Notes: generated by a model not told the origin, from the sequence alone. Positions 7,593-15,362 are shown, numbered from the stretch's first letter. The stretch is 19,207 bases of DNA from JAUIGE01 sp045106685 (GCA_045106685.1 JBGCFB010000187.1:1-19207); one strand, 5' to 3'. Numbers and translations: made by a program.

Positions 7593-10130
7593 AACCCTAA
7601 AATTCAATAAGCGGGCTGAAAGATTATTGGGAACTGCGAATTGGCGGTTCTCGAGGTCTTTGACCCAGTTGTATGAAACAGTATTTGCTCGTTGGAAAAC
7701 ATTAAAGATTTCAAGGGTAGTCCATATGCTTTCTATGCCTCGATCAGAGCCTTTGCCACGAACGATAAACACCTTGCTAAAGCCTATATCCATACGCTGA
7801 TAGGAAGGCATACCAAAGGCTGTACGCAGGTTGAATGTCTCTGGTGGACCGAAACGAATTCCGGAATTGTACACATAGTTGAGGTGTACTTTGTAGGTTG
7901 GGTTAAGAGGGAGTTCGTCTTGAAAATAAACGGAAACAGCGAGGCGCTGATCTGTTGGACGAGGGATAAAACCGATTTCTTGTAGCTCGCCATTATCCAG
8001 CACCAACGAGTCTCCTACGATGTTCTCACGTGTGCTGAGCAAGTTAAGCGAAACCCATGAGTCCACGCCTTTGATAAACTGGCCGTGCACACGCGCATCG
8101 AGTCCGTATGCATACCCTTCAGCGATGCGATCCGGATAATAGCGCAGGCGGATATTTTGCATTTCAAATGGAATCAGATTGTCCATTTTTTTATAATACG
8201 CCTCACCAAAAAATCGGAAAGGGCGTCCCCAGCCTTTGAACTGGTAGTCAACTCCAGCAATCGCGTGAACTGCGCGCTGCGACTTAATATCAAGGTTAAG
8301 CGTGCCATCCAGCCTTCTAAATTCGCGATAGAATGGTGGTTGATAATAGACACCACCAGCCAGGCGTACACGCACATTGGAACCGTTAGGAAGTTTAGAG
8401 AAGTCGTATGAAAGTTGCACACGAGGAGAGAAAAGCAATTCATCGGTTAGGTCATAGTATAGCGCACGCACACCGGTGTTAAGCGTTGCAGCCTTTCCCA
8501 TTTGCAAGCGATATTGCAGGTAACCTTTATATTGATTGCTGACTAGGTTTTCCTTGCCTCGGATATACTCAGTGATTCCGAATTGGCCATTTTGATTAAT
8601 GAAATATCCAGCAGAATCAACGCCATTATATTCTTTTAGGTCGTCTTTGATATCCTGATAGACATAGCGCCCGCCAAAATAAAGCTTATGTTTTCCGTCT
8701 TTATCCAAATTCCAATCACCGCGTATTTGACCTGACAAAACCGTGGCGCTCAAGTAGTTACGCGCGTGTCGATACACAGATCCTACGCCAAGGTCAAACT
8801 CCGACTCGCCGAACTCATCTGAACCAAAGTTGGTATTTACTTCTCCTAGTACATAGCCACCTTCAACATCAAATAGCTCAGCCTCTTCTGTTTTGAATGC
8901 AGAAACGGTAAAGGTTGTTTTGAAACGCGTGGTCGGCTGAATGCTAAGCATCAAAGCGCCTTGGCCCGTAGTATAGCGGGTGAATTCCTGACCTGCAAAG
9001 CCTGTTCGCAGGCGAAAGGCTTTTTGAATAGTACCAAAAGTCGTGCTTGCAGACTCTGGCTCAAAACGATAATTATTGCGCGAGGCAGTGAAGAACCCTG
9101 TAAGTTTCACGGGAGTCGAAGTCGTGTACAAGGTGTCGATTGAGCCGTCCTTTCGAACTTTGAATTTATAGCCTCTATTCTTGGATGCTTTCAGCTTTGG
9201 ACTCCAGGTAAACATGCTTTGAAGGTCCGCGAAATTAGGGCTGTACTGCCCACGAGTTTCGAGGCTGTTGAGCAAATATGCCCAGCTGTAGCGGCGAGCA
9301 CCCATGAGCCAGGTAAACTTCCCTGGACGGTCATTTGTGTTAGCTTTTTCCTTGCCCTGAATAATACCTTCGAGATGGAGATTGGTGGTAAGTAGGCCTA
9401 CCTCAGCCGTTCCGCGAAAGCGCGACGGCGTTCTATAAGTAACATCAAGCACAGAACTCAGTTTGTCTCCAAAGCGAGCACCAAAGCCTCCTGTACTGAA
9501 ATAGACTTCGTCGGCTAATGATGAGTTTGTAAATCCAAGGCCTTCTTGCTGCCCATTGCGAGCGAGGAATGGACGATATATCTCAATGCCATTTACATAC
9601 ACAAGGTTCTCGTCAAAGCTGCCACCGCGAACGCGATATTGGGACGAAAACTCATTGCTATTACCACCGCTATAGCGCGCACCGACTTTCTCAATTGAAG
9701 TTACCATCGGGATTTGGGCTGCGTCCTCTGGCTTGATAGGCAAAATTTCCATTTGCTCATTCCGACTGAAGTCAGATATCTTTTGGCGCCCCTGGATGAC
9801 CTGCTCTCGGAGCATCCGGTTACGCATAATGATGGGCTCATTGTGAACGTAGCCTGGAATAATGCGAAGCTCGAGGATGGTCGTATCGTGCGCAGGGTGT
9901 GTAAAACGAATACGATACACCTTGCCGGGAGGAAGTTTCAGTTCGTAGTTTCCTTCACTGTCGCTTGTATATCGATTACCGTTTGTGGTCAATACGGCAA
10001 TATTTACATTGCCTACAGGTTGATTGATCTCGTTCTTGATTTTGCCACGAACAGTACCATCTTGTCCAAAGCCTACTTGTACAGCAAAGAGCATACAGAG
10101 GCACATTATTATATATCGAATCGCTTTCAT
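7575..10130 (-). CDS. TonB-dependent outer-membrane receptor with carboxypeptidase-regulatory-like domain
   Basis: The 851-residue protein begins with a signal peptide (MKAIRYIIMCLCMLFAVQV, cleavage near GFGQ at about 22-23). Next is a beta-sandwich of the carboxypeptidase-regulatory-like type (about 25-105: GTVRGKIKNEINQPVGNVNI, then SDSEGNYELKLPPG). The plug follows, at about 130-235, with RVRGGSFDENLVYVNGIEIY and GGFGARFGDKLSSVLDVTYR. The rest is the 22-strand-type barrel, ending NFRVIVKFK. It imports a ligand across the outer membrane using TonB/ExbBD energy. There is no SusD-like partner beside it, so it is more likely a metal-chelate, vitamin, peptide or other small-molecule receptor than a Sus-type glycan pair. 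Ligand unknown. Start ATG at 10128-10130. A TAATTTCG sequence close to a -7 element lies just upstream of it. Confidence 0.9.
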   Translation of the reverse strand: MKAIRYIIMCLCMLFAVQVGFGQDGTVRGKIKNEINQPVGNVNIAVLTTNGNRYTSDSEGNYELKLPPGKVYRIRFTHPAHDTTILELRIIPGYVHNEPIIMRNRMLREQVIQGRQKISDFSRNEQMEILPIKPEDAAQIPMVTSIEKVGARYSGGNSNEFSSQYRVRGGSFDENLVYVNGIEIYRPFLARNGQQEGLGFTNSSLADEVYFSTGGFGARFGDKLSSVLDVTYRTPSRFRGTAEVGLLTTNLHLEGIIQGKEKANTNDRPGKFTWLMGARRYSWAYLLNSLETRGQYSPNFADLQSMFTWSPKLKASKNRGYKFKVRKDGSIDTLYTTSTPVKLTGFFTASRNNYRFEPESASTTFGTIQKAFRLRTGFAGQEFTRYTTGQGALMLSIQPTTRFKTTFTVSAFKTEEAELFDVEGGYVLGEVNTNFGSDEFGESEFDLGVGSVYRHARNYLSATVLSGQIRGDWNLDKDGKHKLYFGGRYVYQDIKDDLKEYNGVDSAGYFINQNGQFGITEYIRGKENLVSNQYKGYLQYRLQMGKAATLNTGVRALYYDLTDELLFSPRVQLSYDFSKLPNGSNVRVRLAGGVYYQPPFYREFRRLDGTLNLDIKSQRAVHAIAGVDYQFKGWGRPFRFFGEAYYKKMDNLIPFEMQNIRLRYYPDRIAEGYAYGLDARVHGQFIKGVDSWVSLNLLSTRENIVGDSLVLDNGELQEIGFIPRPTDQRLAVSVYFQDELPLNPTYKVHLNYVYNSGIRFGPPETFNLRTAFGMPSYQRMDIGFSKVFIVRGKGSDRGIESIWTTLEIFNVFQRANTVSYNWVKDLENRQFAVPNNLSARLLNFRVIVKFK

Positions 10131-10168
10131 TGCGTGGCGAAATTAGTGATTTATTTAGGTAAATTAGT

Positions 10169-10229
10169 TTTGCGTTTGGGGTTAAGGGTTTTGAGTTTTA
10201 ATCACATTTTTTGAACCCAAAACGCCAAA
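10169..10229. repeat. imperfect inverted repeat between MATE and TonB receptor genes
   Basis: TTTGCGTTTGGGGTT (10169-10183) faces AACCCAAAACGCCAAA (10214-10229), whose reverse complement differs by one inserted base and a shift of the G run. The stretch between (AAGGGTTTTGAGTTTTAA) repeats the same GGGTT/GAGTTTT words. The right arm ends 9 bases from the MATE stop codon, so it can act as a transcription end signal. Confidence 0.6.
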
Positions 10230-10238
10230 CTCACAACA

Positions 10239-11630
10239 CTAAACGGCCTCTGCCTTTTGTTCTTCCTTCTTCAGCTCTTTCATCAGTATCCAATATGAAA
10301 TACTTCCTCCTAATGTAAAGGCAATAGGAATTGCTGCGAATACGCCTCCCAACCCAAACTTTTCAGAACCTATCCAGGCAAGCGGAAGGTAAATGCAGAA
10401 CATCATAACGAGGGTTATGGCCGAAGCGTGGTATGGGCGGTTGAGAACGTTGAGAAGCGTGTTTCCTAATGCGTATACCGAGCGCATTGCATATCCAAAG
10501 GGGGCAATGCTTAAATATAGAATAAGTGCGCCTACTACTTCCGGGTCATCATTGAAAACGGGAGCAATATAATCTTTGAGTAAAAACATCAAACCGAACA
10601 TCGCTACTCCCCAAACAAGGCCAAACCGAATGCTGAGGTTGATTCCTTTGCGGACGCGATCCAGTCGTTTTGCCCCTAAATTTTGCCCAACAAACGGCCC
10701 CAAAATACTCGAAAGCGCAACCACAACCGTAATCGCAAGCACATCAATACGGGCGGCTACTCCGAGGGCAGCCACAGCAGCGGGCCCAAACTGAGCCGTA
10801 ATGCGCACAATCAATGAGGTGGTAAGCGGAACTACTAAGTTTGTCGCAGCAGCAGGTAATCCTATATGTAGAATGGACTTCCAGGAGAGCCATAGGGTAG
10901 GGAAGGCGGGAAATGAAAAGGTGAGCATATTTCTTTTTCGTAAAAAATAAAGCCCCAGTACCAACGAAAGCGCTCTGGCCAAAACTGTCGCCAAGGCTGC
11001 TCCTTCCATGCCCATAGAGGGCACAGGTCCCCAACCAAATATGAGTAATGGATCAAGAATCAGATTGAGGCCGACCATACTCATCATGATGATAGCGGGT
11101 GTGCGAGCGTCTCCTGCTGCGCGGAGGCCTGCATTCCCCACAAAGGGCACAATCACGAACACTACCCCGATATACCAGACATACATGTAGTCTTTGATGT
11201 AGGGCATAACGGCGTCTCCAGCTCCAAGCGCCCTAAAAAGCGGGTCGATACTCACCAGGCCTGATATGACAAACATCAAGGCAAAAATGAGCGCCAGACT
11301 TAAGCTGTCTGTTGTAAGGCGCTTGATTTTTTCGCGATCACCCTCACCTACGGCGCGAGAGATCACGGCGGCAGCGCCCGTTCCAAATCCCATACCCAGG
11401 GCATTGAGTACGAGAACAACTGGTGCGGCGAATCCGATAGCTGCCAACGGAAGCTTCCTGAGTTCTTCCGGGAGTTTTTCTCCGTATTGTCCTAAAAAAT
11501 ATGCGTCGACGAGGTTAAATCCGACTACGCTGAGCACGCCTCCGATCATGGGAAGGGTAAGGCGGGCGAGGGTCTTGGCTATCGGACCTTCTGTAAGATT
11601 GGTTGATTTGATAAGGCTGGTTCCTTTAAT
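10239..11630 (-). CDS. MATE-family multidrug/cation efflux transporter, non-canonical start
   Basis: The frame has 12 hydrophobic segments and typical MATE features: the N-terminal NLTEGPIAKTLARLTLPMIG segment, then FNLVDAYFLG, GTGAAAVISRAVGEGD, GNAGLRAAGDARTP and GLNLILDPLLIFG. It would export cationic drugs or metabolites with Na+ or H+. The first in-frame ATG (11547-11549) is too late, because the conserved LTEGPIAKTLARLTLP lies in the 27 codons before it. The frame is open back to a TAA at 11643-11645, with no ATG, GTG or TTG in that stretch. ATT at 11628-11630 is the best candidate, giving 463 residues, a normal family length. The 3' end of this coordinate is certain; the start is inference. 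It is last in the aromatic-catabolism set, 38 bases after TDO. Stop TAG at 10239-10241. Confidence 0.8.
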   Translation of the reverse strand: MKGTSLIKSTNLTEGPIAKTLARLTLPMIGGVLSVVGFNLVDAYFLGQYGEKLPEELRKLPLAAIGFAAPVVLVLNALGMGFGTGAAAVISRAVGEGDREKIKRLTTDSLSLALIFALMFVISGLVSIDPLFRALGAGDAVMPYIKDYMYVWYIGVVFVIVPFVGNAGLRAAGDARTPAIIMMSMVGLNLILDPLLIFGWGPVPSMGMEGAALATVLARALSLVLGLYFLRKRNMLTFSFPAFPTLWLSWKSILHIGLPAAATNLVVPLTTSLIVRITAQFGPAAVAALGVAARIDVLAITVVVALSSILGPFVGQNLGAKRLDRVRKGINLSIRFGLVWGVAMFGLMFLLKDYIAPVFNDDPEVVGALILYLSIAPFGYAMRSVYALGNTLLNVLNRPYHASAITLVMMFCIYLPLAWIGSEKFGLGGVFAAIPIAFTLGGSISYWILMKELKKEEQKAEAV

Positions 11631-11663
11631 GTGGATGGCAAATTAGTCAATTATCAAATCAAC
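11602..11663. repeat. 12-base inverted repeat spanning the MATE start region
   Basis: GTTGATTTGATA (11602-11613) and TATCAAATCAAC (11652-11663) are perfect reverse complements separated by 38 bases. One arm lies inside the MATE N-terminal codons and the other ends 5 bases from the TDO stop codon. Confidence 0.75.
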
Positions 11664-11668
11664 GGATG

Positions 11669-12772
11669 TTAGCTATAGGTAGCTGTAAAATAGAAGCCGA
11701 GTTGGTTCTTAAGTTGCTCTGGCAATTCAGGCAAATCCGAACGTGGAATGAGCAGCGTCGATATGTTGTGGAGGTCTGTGAAAATGCCGTGCTTCTCGGC
11801 GGTCTTGGCAAGGTAATTATGACCAGAAGAGCCTCCTGTGCCGACCTTTTTGCCGAGCATGCGAAGCACCATTTGAGCATGGCGGTAACGCCAGGTAGTC
11901 ATGCGGCTGTCCACTTCTACTAAACGAGAAAGAAGCTCATACGGCATTCTAAGAATAGGTTCGTCGCGATATAGATTAATCAATAAAGCAGCAAGTGTCG
12001 CTTTGTACGACATGCGCAATTCACCTCTGGCGACACGCTCGTTGTGCTTTTCCTCATCGAAGACAGAAGCAAAATAGCTGTCGGTATCACCCAGCATGCG
12101 CAAGCGCATCGCTTTGGCTTCATCATCGATATGTTCTGAATTGCGGATCGCTGCTTTTTCTCGCTCAAGCATAGCGTTTACTGCATCGCGGTAGAGCGAA
12201 AGGAAATTGAAGTCACCCGTTTCGAGAAAAGGAGTTCGCTCAAGCCAAGCCTCTACATGCTCAAGCATACTGCGGTTTTTCTCCAAGTCTTGGAGGTACT
12301 CGCGCTGGATTTTGCTAAACACAATATCGTAAGGCTTCCCATTATAGGTAAGTCGGTTTTTGCTTTCCAATCCAAGCATGCCTTCAATAATTCGAAACTG
12401 AAAGCTTTGGAAACCCGATGCTGGAAAAAGATAGTTGCGGAAGTCTAGGAAATCGAGCGCAGTCATCGTCTCCATTACCTCAATTTGATCAATCAGGAGG
12501 CCCTGGATTTTTATCACTCGATTGAGTAGGTGAACAGCTGTCCCTACTTCTCTTTCATCCAGCACTTCATCCTCAAACATCTTCACGATGGCGCTCAAGT
12601 CATGAATGACTTCTTTGAACCAAAGTTCATAAACCTGATGCGTCACGATAAACAGCATCTCATCATGAGCAGGTTTGCCTACAGCTTCTGAGCGCAATGT
12701 TTGGGCCCCCAATAGTTCTTCTAGCTTGAGGTAGCTATGGTAATGAATGGAGGAGTATTTGGAGTCGGACAT
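11669..12772 (-). CDS. kynA: tryptophan 2,3-dioxygenase
   Basis: This haem enzyme opens the indole ring of tryptophan to N-formylkynurenine. The protein is 367 residues from the ATG at 12770-12772. Family landmarks are FIVTHQVYELWFK (41-53, with active-site His 45), DFRNYLFPASGFQSFQFR (110-127), WRYRHAQMVLRMLG (294-307, haem-ligand His 298) and GTGGSSGHNYL (311-321). It is longer than the roughly 300-residue proteobacterial enzymes, with extra sequence around 190-250, closer to the long form. The frame stays open upstream to 12865, but those extra residues are only the translated AT-rich repeat (LITKSSNKLINT-like), so the later ATG before SDSKYSSIHYHSYL is chosen. It sits with the lower-pathway deaminase and decarboxylase, supporting a catabolic role rather than NAD supply. 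Confidence 0.95.
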   Translation of the reverse strand: MSDSKYSSIHYHSYLKLEELLGAQTLRSEAVGKPAHDEMLFIVTHQVYELWFKEVIHDLSAIVKMFEDEVLDEREVGTAVHLLNRVIKIQGLLIDQIEVMETMTALDFLDFRNYLFPASGFQSFQFRIIEGMLGLESKNRLTYNGKPYDIVFSKIQREYLQDLEKNRSMLEHVEAWLERTPFLETGDFNFLSLYRDAVNAMLEREKAAIRNSEHIDDEAKAMRLRMLGDTDSYFASVFDEEKHNERVARGELRMSYKATLAALLINLYRDEPILRMPYELLSRLVEVDSRMTTWRYRHAQMVLRMLGKKVGTGGSSGHNYLAKTAEKHGIFTDLHNISTLLIPRSDLPELPEQLKNQLGFYFTATYS

Positions 12773-12775
12773 GTT

Positions 12776-12890
12776 GGTTAGCTGATTTGATGATGTGTTG
12801 ATTAGCTTATTTGATGATTTAGTGATTAGCTGGTGTCGATTACCAAATCGATTTTCCATTATCAAATTAGCTAATCATCAAATCAGCTAA
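12776..12890. repeat. word repeat and 17-base inverted repeat filling the TDO/decarboxylase gap
   Basis: TTAGCTGATTTGATGAT (12778-12794) is matched by its perfect reverse complement at 12874-12890. The outer arms stop 5 bases short of the TDO start codon and exactly at the decarboxylase stop codon. Inside, a 24-base unit is repeated in tandem (12776-12799 and 12800-12823, 19 of 24 identical) with a third partial copy from 12824. Confidence 0.9.
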
Positions 12891-13649
12891 TTATTGAATG
12901 GACAACTGCACCTGCCCAAGGGCTTCAACCTCGGCCATGATGTGGTCACCTGGGTGGATATGCACGGCTGCAGTAGCGGCTCCGGCAAGGATGATGCTTC
13001 CGGCAGGAAGTTCTTGTCCGTAAGCCATGCAAAGGCGCGAGATCTCAGGCAGAGCTCTCATAGGATTTCCAAGAATCGCTGCGGTAGAACCTGTATGGAT
13101 AAGTTTTCCGTTGATGTGGAGCAAAATGCCGCGGTTGCTGACGTCGGTATCAGGAGCATGGAAGCCTCCAAGTACAAAGCCAGACGAAGAGCAATTATCC
13201 GCAACAACATCTTCAAGCGAGAACTTAAAGTTCTGATAGCGGGAATCAATGATTTCCAATGCTGGTGCGATCGCTTCAATATAATCGGAAGCTTCAGCGA
13301 GGTTGAGTGGCTTGTTTATGCTTTTTTTCAAAATAAAAGCAACTTCTGGCTCAATGCGCGGATGCACGCTATTGCTGGAATCAAATTCGCCAGCATCACT
13401 CACTTGCATGCTGTCTGTAAGTCTCCCCCAAATAAGGTCATCGACGCCCATTTGAATGCGTTTAGCCTTGCTGGTAAAGCCAAGCTTGACACCTACAAAA
13501 GACTCGCCACGGTCATAGCGACGAGCAAGCGAAAGTGTCTGAATATCGTATGCTTCAGAAATGTCGAAACTACTATCAAGCGTTAGCTGAGGAATGGCAT
13601 TGCCTTCCATGGCAGCAGTATCGATGCGCGAAGCGAGTTGTGTAAGCAT
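12891..13649 (-). CDS. 4-oxalocrotonate (2-oxo-3-hexenedioate) decarboxylase-like enzyme
   Basis: The 252-residue protein belongs to the MhpD/DmpH hydratase-decarboxylase superfamily. Visible motifs are VKLGFTSKAKRIQMGV (54-69, Lys 55), HPRIEPEVAF (96-105, metal ligands E100 and E102), LEIIDSRYQNFKF (131-143, third ligand E132), VVADNCSSSG (148-157) and LAGAATAAV (221-229). Early TSKAKxxQMGV together with IDSRYxNFKF and VVADN is closer to the decarboxylases (DmpH/XylI, AmnE) than to the 2-oxopent-4-enoate hydratases. It would convert 4-oxalocrotonate to 2-oxopent-4-enoate in the cytosol using a divalent metal. The neighbouring 2-aminomuconate deaminase makes its expected substrate. Hydratase activity cannot be excluded from sequence alone. 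Start ATG at 13647-13649, stop TAA at 12891-12893. Confidence 0.85.
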   Translation of the reverse strand: MLTQLASRIDTAAMEGNAIPQLTLDSSFDISEAYDIQTLSLARRYDRGESFVGVKLGFTSKAKRIQMGVDDLIWGRLTDSMQVSDAGEFDSSNSVHPRIEPEVAFILKKSINKPLNLAEASDYIEAIAPALEIIDSRYQNFKFSLEDVVADNCSSSGFVLGGFHAPDTDVSNRGILLHINGKLIHTGSTAAILGNPMRALPEISRLCMAYGQELPAGSIILAGAATAAVHIHPGDHIMAEVEALGQVQLSIQ

Positions 13650-13684
13650 AACTATTTTTATTCTGAAATTATGAATGATGGACG

Positions 13685-13722
13685 ATTAACAATAGACAAT
13701 AATCGAATTGTTCATTGTTAAT
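13685..13722. repeat. 16-base near-perfect inverted repeat in the deaminase/decarboxylase gap
   Basis: ATTAACAATAGACAAT (13685-13700) pairs with ATTGTTCATTGTTAAT (13707-13722) at 14 of 16 positions with a 6-base loop. The right arm ends 3 bases from the deaminase stop codon. No U run follows in the direction of transcription. Confidence 0.85.
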
Positions 13723-13725
13723 AAA

Positions 13726-14136
13726 TTAGCTGCTCAAGTGAGCTATCACCTTAATCTCAATGCGTAGATGAGGATGAGGAAGCTGATGAACAGCAACGGT
13801 AGTCCGCGTAGGACCATCGTAATCGAAGAACTCGGCGTAGACTTCATTGTACCCGCCAAAGTCATTCATGTCAACTAGAAATGTCGTCACATCGACCACG
13901 TTCTTAATGCTAGCACCCACAGATTGCAAGATGGCATCGATGTTTTCAAGAACGGCTCGGGTCTGTTCCCGAATATCGAGTTTGGTGGTTCCCATCTCAT
14001 CCACTTCTACACCTCTAAAGGTATTGTCCTTTCGTCTGGAACTCGTCCCTGATACAAATATCAGATCACCTACGACCTTGACATGAGGAAATTTTCCTCT
14101 TGGCCGTGGTTTGTCATCAAGAAGCTTGCTGCTCAT
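13726..14136 (-). CDS. amnD: 2-aminomuconate deaminase, RidA family
   Basis: The 136-residue RidA/YjgF-fold protein contains RGKFPHVKVVGDLIFVSGTS (13-32), DVTTFLVDMNDFGGYNEVYA (82-101), GPTRTTVAV (108-116, with the family's conserved Arg at 111) and HQLPHPHLRIEIK (117-129, acidic residue E127). The RGKFPH start and the QLPHPHL end are what I recall of the 2-aminomuconate deaminases (AmnD/NbaF), not of generic RidA imine deaminases. It would hydrolyse 2-aminomuconate to 4-oxalocrotonate and ammonia, feeding the decarboxylase downstream. The open frame extends to 14181, but that stretch runs into the inverted repeat, so the ATG at 14134-14136 before SSKLLDDKPRPRGKFPH is chosen. It sits between HPPD and the decarboxylase on the same strand. 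The enzyme probably forms trimers like other RidA proteins. Confidence 0.9.
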   Translation of the reverse strand: MSSKLLDDKPRPRGKFPHVKVVGDLIFVSGTSSRRKDNTFRGVEVDEMGTTKLDIREQTRAVLENIDAILQSVGASIKNVVDVTTFLVDMNDFGGYNEVYAEFFDYDGPTRTTVAVHQLPHPHLRIEIKVIAHLSS

Positions 14137-14159
14137 ATCTTCATTTTGGATGGTTAAAT

Positions 14160-14203
14160 ATGAACAATGAATAATGATCAATTAGTCATTATTCATTGTT
14201 CAT
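14160..14203. repeat. perfect 18-base inverted repeat in the HPPD/deaminase gap
   Basis: ATGAACAATGAATAATGA (14160-14177) and its exact reverse complement (14186-14203) flank an 8-base loop, TCAATTAG. The arms are made of repeated GAACAATGA/ATAATGA words. The hairpin occupies about half of the 82-base gap and ends 15 bases from the HPPD stop codon. It lacks a GC core and U tail. Confidence 0.95.
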
Positions 14204-14218
14204 GTCAAAGACGTTCAA

Positions 14219-15310
14219 TTAAAGGTTTCCTCTCAGTGCTTGTTCGCGCTCGATTGCTTCGAATAGAGCTTTGAAGTTTCCTTTTCCAAAAGAGCGAGCT
14301 CCTTTACGCTGGATAATTTCGAAGAAAACAGTAGGGCGGTCTTCGATTGGTTTTGTGAAAATTTGAAGCAAATACCCTTCATCATCGCGGTCAACCAAAA
14401 TACCTAATCTTCTAAGGTCTTCGACATCCTCTGCTATATCACCTACGCGATCAGTGAGCGTATCATAATAGTTGGAAGGCACACGAAGGAAATCGATACC
14501 TCTGCTTTGGAGGTCCGTAACAGTCTCAATGATATTGCCCGTTCCTACAGCAATATGCTGGACTCCAGCACCTTGGTAGAATTCGATATACTCTTCAATC
14601 TGAGATTTTTTGCGACCCTCTGCTGGCTCGTTGATCGGGAATTTTACACGACCTGTACCATTCGACATCACCTTTGACATCAGTGCAGTGTATTCGGTCG
14701 AAATATCCTTATCATCAAAAGACATCAACTGGGTAAAGCCGAGTACGTCGCGATAGAAGTTGCACCATTTGTCCATCTCAAACCAACCTACATTGCCGAC
14801 AATATGATCGACGTAGCGCAAGCCTGTTGAAGTAGGCTTGTAATTAGTTTCATGGGTTTTGTATTTAGGAAGGAAGGTGCCATTATAACCTTTACGCTCA
14901 ATGAAAAGGTGGACGGTATCGCCATAGGTGTGAATACCTGAGGTAACCACCTCGCCGTGCTCATCCTGACTCACCTGAGGCTCCATGTAAGACTGGGCAC
15001 CACGAGCGACAGTTTCCTTATGAGAATGTCTGGCATCATCTACAGTAAACGCGATAACCTTTACGCCATCACCATGTTGATGAATATGGGCGGCAATTTC
15101 ACTCACAGGACTCAGTGGAGTTGTAAGAATAATCTTGATCTTGTCCTGCACGAGAACGTAAGAAGCGCGATCTCGTACTCCGGTTTCAGGGCCAGAATAT
15201 GCGAAGTCCTGAAAACCAAAAGCAGTTTTGTAGTAGTGAGCGGCTTGTTTCGCGTTGCCTACATAAAACTCGATGTAATCGATTCCGTTAAGCGGTAGAA
15301 AATCTTGCAT
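14219..15310 (-). CDS. hpd: 4-hydroxyphenylpyruvate dioxygenase
   Basis: This Fe(II) enzyme turns 4-hydroxyphenylpyruvate into homogentisate, the second step of tyrosine breakdown. The 363-residue protein has two vicinal-oxygen-chelate domains. The N-terminal one (about 9-140) opens with GIDYIEFYVGNAKQAAHYY. The C-terminal catalytic one is at about 164-340. The three metal ligands are H169 in YVDHIVGNV, H252 in VQHIAV and E331 in VFFEIIQR. FPINEPAEGRKKSQIEEYI (224-242) and the C-terminal FGKGNFKALFEAIEREQ are typical. Length matches the family. It is the first gene of the minus-strand set (HPPD, deaminase, decarboxylase, TDO, MATE) and has a candidate -7 element upstream. Homogentisate dioxygenase is not in the window. 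Start ATG at 15308-15310. Confidence 0.97.
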   Translation of the reverse strand: MQDFLPLNGIDYIEFYVGNAKQAAHYYKTAFGFQDFAYSGPETGVRDRASYVLVQDKIKIILTTPLSPVSEIAAHIHQHGDGVKVIAFTVDDARHSHKETVARGAQSYMEPQVSQDEHGEVVTSGIHTYGDTVHLFIERKGYNGTFLPKYKTHETNYKPTSTGLRYVDHIVGNVGWFEMDKWCNFYRDVLGFTQLMSFDDKDISTEYTALMSKVMSNGTGRVKFPINEPAEGRKKSQIEEYIEFYQGAGVQHIAVGTGNIIETVTDLQSRGIDFLRVPSNYYDTLTDRVGDIAEDVEDLRRLGILVDRDDEGYLLQIFTKPIEDRPTVFFEIIQRKGARSFGKGNFKALFEAIEREQALRGNL

Positions 15311-15354
15311 GCTGCGTGTATTGGCTTAGTTTTTGTGTAAATATTAGGAGTTGG

Positions 15355-15362
15355 CAAAGGTA
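15355..15362 (-). promoter_or_regulatory. candidate -7 element for the HPPD-led gene set
   Basis: On the minus strand the sequence reads TACCTTTG, an exact TAnnTTTG match, 44 bases before the HPPD ATG. No TTG lies at the expected -33 distance, only a TTTG about 27 bases away, so support is partial. The 178-base gap (15311-15488) is shared with the divergent lipoprotein gene. Confidence 0.35.

Noticed and set aside
9714..10214. 166-codon plus-strand frame opposite the TonB receptor
   Set aside because: It is antisense to the conserved signal peptide and plug region; no motif is seen.
12773..12865. Longer TDO start at 12865
   Set aside because: The extra 31 residues are a translation of the AT-rich inverted repeat and lie outside the known fold.
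12894..13586. 230-codon plus-strand frame opposite the decarboxylase gene
   Set aside because: It is antisense to a clearly recognised enzyme, shows no domain, and is explained by the codon use of the real gene.
14137..14181. Longer 2-aminomuconate deaminase start at 14181
   Set aside because: The extension runs into the 18-base inverted repeat; the ATG at 14134-14136 gives the usual length.
11602..14203. The gap inverted repeats as ordinary Rho-independent terminators
   Set aside because: They lack GC-rich stems and T runs, and would separate genes that appear to belong to one pathway; the real terminator at 5735-5774 looks quite different.
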